From NCBI GenBank assembly GCA_964570205.1, contig CAZMXI010000114.1:1-16697 (forward strand): 16,697 bases of DNA, in the 5' to 3' direction. This DNA comes from CAZMXI01 sp964570205. Lineage in GTDB: Bacteria; Planctomycetota; Phycisphaerae; Tepidisphaerales; Tepidisphaeraceae. The notes beneath the pieces are model-generated. The model was not told where the DNA came from. It saw only the letters and a program-made list of their open reading frames with translations, and did not search any database. This document shows, piece after piece, positions 14,112 to 16,697 of this stretch. Made by a program: the position numbers and the translations under genes. How positions within the stretch are numbered: the first letter of the stretch is position 1; the number at the start of each line of letters is the position of its first letter.

Positions 14112-15134
14112 ATGATGACCCTTGGTCCTGCTCCTTGTGAACTGAAGCCCCATGATTTCGCCAGCAACCAGGAAGTGCGCTGGTGCCCGGGATGCGGCGA
14201 TTACGCGATCCTGGCGGTGGTCAAGAAGACGCTGGCGAAGCTGAAGATGGAGCGCAGCCGGACGGTGTTCGTTTCGGGCATCGGCTGTTCGAGCCGGTTC
14301 CCTTACTACGTGAACACGTACGGGTTCCACAGCATCCACGGCCGCGCGCCGACCATCGCCACGGGCCTGAAGCTGGCGAGGCCGGACCTGAATGTGTGGG
14401 TCATGACCGGCGACGGCGATGCGCTGGCCATCGGCGGCAACCACTTCATGCACATGGTACGGCGGAACGTGGACCTGAAGGTCATCATGTTCAACAACCG
14501 GATATACGGGCTGACCAAGGGCCAGTATTCGCCGACGAGCGAGCAGGGAAAGAAGACCAAGAGCTCGCCGGTGGGCACGGTGGAAGCCCCGGTGCGGCCA
14601 ATCTCCGTTGCCCTGGGCTGCGAGGCGACGTTCGTGGCGCGGGCGCTGGATGCCGATGTGAAGCACCTGGAATACGTCATCGAGCGGGCGGCAAAGCACA
14701 AGGGCACGGCTTTCGTCGAGGTCTACCAGAACTGCGTGATTTTCAACGACGGCGCTTACGGGTTCGCGGGCGACAGGGATGCGCGGACGGACTCGCTGCT
14801 GTACCTGGAGCACGGCAAGCCGCTGGTTTTTGGCAAGAACCGCGACAAGGGCATCCGGCTGAAGGGCTGGTCGCCGGAGGTCGTGAATGTGGCGGATGTG
14901 AACGCCGCGGAACTGGCCGTTCACGATGAACTGAATCCCAATTCCAGCGCGGCCTTCCTGCTCAGCCGCATGCGGCATCCCGAATTCCCCGAGCCCGTAG
15001 GTGTGTTCCGGGCGGTGGAACAGCCGACCTATGACGATCTGGTCCATGGACAGATCGACGAAGCGGTCGCACGCCGTGGCGAGGGAAACCTTCAGGAACT
15101 GGTGACCGGGCCGGAGACGTGGAAGGTGGAATAG
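14112..15134 (+). CDS. korB: 2-oxoacid:ferredoxin oxidoreductase, beta subunit, KorB-like
   Basis: A 340-residue subunit that carries thiamine diphosphate and the [4Fe-4S] cluster of the KorAB enzyme. The cluster ligands are visible as C25 and C28 (WCPGCG), C59 (GIGCSS) and C208 (YQNC). The thiamine diphosphate/Mg motif GDGDALAIGGNH spans 100-111, followed by FNNRIYGLTKGQYSPTS, which contributes further Mg and cofactor contacts. No separate delta (ferredoxin-like) subunit is present, so electrons go directly to an outside ferredoxin. It follows korA by 48 bp with no terminator; TAGGTG precedes the double ATG, and the second ATG (14115) is equally possible. It converges with the TPR-YggX gene. 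Confidence 0.92.
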   Translation: MMTLGPAPCELKPHDFASNQEVRWCPGCGDYAILAVVKKTLAKLKMERSRTVFVSGIGCSSRFPYYVNTYGFHSIHGRAPTIATGLKLARPDLNVWVMTGDGDALAIGGNHFMHMVRRNVDLKVIMFNNRIYGLTKGQYSPTSEQGKKTKSSPVGTVEAPVRPISVALGCEATFVARALDADVKHLEYVIERAAKHKGTAFVEVYQNCVIFNDGAYGFAGDRDARTDSLLYLEHGKPLVFGKNRDKGIRLKGWSPEVVNVADVNAAELAVHDELNPNSSAAFLLSRMRHPEFPEPVGVFRAVEQPTYDDLVHGQIDEAVARRGEGNLQELVTGPETWKVE

Positions 15135-15137
15135 ACC

Positions 15138-15180
15138 CCGCGCACGGCCCAGTCGCCGCTGATGCTCGCGGTGTGCGCGG
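15138..15180. terminator. Possible terminator stem between convergent genes
   Basis: CCGCGCAC (15138-15145) pairs with GTGCGCGG (15173-15180) across a 27-nt loop. It lies just past the korB stop and before the converging gene's end. No T-run follows on either strand, so any termination would have to be factor-assisted. Confidence 0.25.
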
Positions 15181-15203
15181 CGGTGATTGCGCCAGTGCAG
15201 TCG

Positions 15204-15803
15204 CTACTTCAGGTTCAGAAACTCCAGCATGTGCTGGTCGTAAACCTTCTGAGCCTGCGGATCGTTCAGCGGCAGGCGCAGCTCGTTGATCACCTTGGTG
15301 CCCATGCCGATCCATTCGCGCCAGCAGGGCTGGCAGATCCTGTCGAAGATCATCTGGCCCTGCGGATTGCGGAAGGGGGGCTTGGCGAGCTTCGGGCCGA
15401 CATTGCCGCACCTAACGCAGCGCACCTGGCCTTCGCCGACGGGCTGGTCGGCCTGGGCGGCATCGGTCTTCGGAACGGGAACGCCCATATCCTGGAGCAT
15501 TCGCGCCATCTCGTTCCCGGGCAGCACATCGCCACGGGCGGCCGCCACCTCGACGCCGCGCGTGAGGCGCTCGACGGCGGCGTCGCGCTGGCCCTTATTC
15601 ATCAGGGCTGAAGCCATGAGTTGGTAGGCGCGGCTGAGATTGGGGTTGATCTGGAGGGCTCGACCGAGGCTGGCGATGGCGGGGTCATCCATGCCGGCCT
15701 CAAGATAGGCCCTGCCCAGCGAGAAATGCCCCAGCTCGTTGCCGGGGTCATCCTCGGCCATCTTGCGGAATTGTTCGATACGGGTATTCACTTCTGACAT
15801 CAT
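15204..15803 (-). CDS. TPR protein with C-terminal YggX-like (Fe(2+)-trafficking) domain
   Basis: A 199-residue two-domain protein. Residues about 8-105 hold two to three tetratricopeptide helical pairs (for example ELGHFSLGRAYLEAGMDDPAIASLGRAL), a protein-binding platform. Residues 127-199 follow the YggX pattern: a PPF motif, a FDRIC-x-x-CW stretch in place of the usual YxxISKEAW, then INELRL-x-LNDP and a closing MLEFL helix. YggX supports iron-sulfur protection against oxidative damage. Unlike the classic 90-residue YggX with one cysteine, this domain has C129-x2-C132 and C157-x2-C160, a four-cysteine knuckle that could hold zinc or iron. TATAAT lies 5 nt before the first ATG and 8 nt before the second, so translation is probably leaderless from the second. 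Confidence 0.75.
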   Translation of the reverse strand: MMSEVNTRIEQFRKMAEDDPGNELGHFSLGRAYLEAGMDDPAIASLGRALQINPNLSRAYQLMASALMNKGQRDAAVERLTRGVEVAAARGDVLPGNEMARMLQDMGVPVPKTDAAQADQPVGEGQVRCVRCGNVGPKLAKPPFRNPQGQMIFDRICQPCWREWIGMGTKVINELRLPLNDPQAQKVYDQHMLEFLNLK

Positions 15804-15808
15804 GCTTG

Positions 15809-15814
15809 ATTATA
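15809..15814 (-). promoter_or_regulatory. TATAAT box of the TPR-YggX gene
   Basis: A perfect -10 hexamer on the minus strand, 5 nt before the first and 8 nt before the second ATG. The expected start point falls on or beside the second ATG, which implies a leaderless mRNA. No -35 box and no Shine-Dalgarno site are visible. Confidence 0.5.
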
Positions 15815-15858
15815 GGCGAATGCCCGCGGGGCGAGGGGTCATTCGCGGGGGTTTACGG

Positions 15859-16521
15859 TCATAGCTTGGCGCTGCCGTACATGAGCGAGAGGATCTCCGT
15901 CCTGCTGGCGGGGTTCTCCTTGAAGATGCCGCGGAGTGCGCTGGTGACCATGACGCTGCCCGGTTTCTTCGCGCCGCGGATGGTCATGCAGGTGTGGGTG
16001 GCTTCGACGATGCAGGCTGCGCCCAAGGGGCTGAGCTCTTCCATGAGGGCGTCGGCAATCTGGGTGGTAAGGCGTTCCTGGACCTGGGGGCGGCGGGCGT
16101 AGCCTTCGACCAGGCGTGCGAGCTTGCTGAGCCCCACCACCTTGCCATCAGGAAGGTAAGCCACGTGGGCCCGCCCGGTGAAGGGGAGCAGGTGGTGCTC
16201 GCAGAGAGAATGGAACTCGATGTCGCGGAGGAGGACGACCTCGTCGTAACGCTCGTGGAAGACCGTCTTGAGATGTACGCGGGGGTCTTCGTTGAGGCCG
16301 GCCATCAGTTCGGCGAAGGAGCGGGCGACGCGGTTGGGAGTGCGGAGCAACCCTTCGCGGTCGGGGTCTTCGCCGACGGCGATGAGAATTTCGCGGACGG
16401 CTCTTTCAATGCGAGGCAGGTCCACGCCGGCACGAACGCCGGTGGCATCGCCGGCATCATCCTCGCAGCCCACACGGGTTGGCTGAAGCGCCCTTCCATC
16501 GTCGGATTGAATCATGTTCAT
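15859..16521 (-). CDS. folE: GTP cyclohydrolase I (FolE type 1)
   Basis: A 220-residue enzyme that converts GTP to dihydroneopterin triphosphate, the first step to tetrahydrofolate and other pterins. The catalytic zinc ligands are C107 and H110 (SLCEHHLLPF) and C178 (HTCMTIRG). RDIEFHSLCEHH, GLSKLARLVEGYARRPQVQERLT and LRGIFKENP...RTEIL are family signatures. The first 30 residues are variable and acidic, as usual. The start is uncertain: GGAG lies 4 nt before the ATG at 16521 and 10 nt before one at 16515; a GTG at 16524 is less likely. A TATAAT box lies 21 nt further upstream. The TPR-YggX gene follows on the same strand after 55 bp but has its own -10 box. Confidence 0.95.
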   Translation of the reverse strand: MNMIQSDDGRALQPTRVGCEDDAGDATGVRAGVDLPRIERAVREILIAVGEDPDREGLLRTPNRVARSFAELMAGLNEDPRVHLKTVFHERYDEVVLLRDIEFHSLCEHHLLPFTGRAHVAYLPDGKVVGLSKLARLVEGYARRPQVQERLTTQIADALMEELSPLGAACIVEATHTCMTIRGAKKPGSVMVTSALRGIFKENPASRTEILSLMYGSAKL

Positions 16522-16542
16522 CACACTCCGGTTGAACCACCG

Positions 16543-16548
16543 ATTATA
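16543..16548 (-). promoter_or_regulatory. TATAAT box of folE
   Basis: A perfect -10 hexamer on the minus strand, embedded in CCTATAATCG. It would start transcription near 16536, giving a leader of about 15-20 nt that includes GGAG. No -35 box is obvious at 17 bp. Confidence 0.5.
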
Positions 16549-16697
16549 GGTGACAGGGGCGGTCGAGGGTATCCACCGAGATGGATGGAAAGCTCGGGTC
16601 GGTGGAATCGTCGCCGGGCGGTCAGCGCCGGAAACGGCCGGAAGAGGGCGTCTAGGGGCAGGCCGGTTGTTGCGACGGCCGATCTGGACAAGGAGGG
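16549..16697 (+). other. Right edge, possible leader of a + strand gene
   Basis: No gene is visible in these 149 bp. The last eight bases (16690-16697, AAGGAGGG) are an excellent Shine-Dalgarno sequence on the + strand. A + strand gene, divergent from folE, therefore probably starts within about 10 bp beyond the window. Confidence 0.35.

Noticed and set aside
1..16697. CRISPR arrays, tRNA or rRNA genes, insertion sequences, integrases
   Set aside because: I looked for regularly spaced direct repeats, cloverleaf-like segments and transposase motifs on both strands and saw none.

Overview
The window looks like chromosomal DNA from a GC-rich Gram-negative bacterium, most likely a planctomycete (Phycisphaerae-like). 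This is inferred from gene content and order: trxB-rnpA-yidD with no rpmH or yidC beside it, a TPR protein carrying a YggX-like domain, small proteins of a kind I associate with planctomycetes, and several genes without a clear Shine-Dalgarno site. No rRNA, tRNA, CRISPR array, insertion sequence or integrase is visible.

Left part (1-6489, all + strand): an accessory, stress-flavoured block. A strong terminator-like hairpin (249-296) lies just ahead of a GlsB/YeaQ-type membrane protein. Then come an MpsC/DUF2294 protein, an unknown protein, a DUF3309 mini-membrane protein, another one-span small protein, and two small cysteine-rich proteins in tandem. After a 311-bp gap come a DUF4926 protein translationally coupled to a HicA-like/eRF1-like fusion protein, then a 503-residue envelope coiled-coil protein coupled to an orphan PstS-like binding protein.

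Middle (6578-9767): a small heat-shock protein on the minus strand with its own terminator, diverging from a + strand run miaA, trxB, rnpA, yidD (tRNA modification, thiol redox, RNase P protein, membrane insertion).

Right part (9800-16697): a sensor kinase and a PrrA/RegA-like response regulator overlap as a two-component pair. A 263-bp regulatory region follows, with a CRP/FNR-like palindrome and a sigma70-like promoter, and leads into korAB, a two-subunit 2-oxoacid:ferredoxin oxidoreductase. Converging on korB from the right are folE and a TPR-YggX fusion, each behind a TATAAT box.

Common threads: redox, iron-sulfur and stress functions dominate (TrxB, KorAB, YggX-like protein, Hsp20, GlsB, MpsC). 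Several -10-like boxes sit 5-9 nt from start codons, which suggests leaderless transcripts. Composition changes along the window: miaA through the response regulator is strikingly G-rich on the coding strand, while korAB is balanced and favours C-ending codons. The most novel-looking pieces are the DUF4926/HicA-eRF1-like cassette, the TPR-YggX fusion with a four-cysteine knuckle, and the small-protein stress block as a whole.
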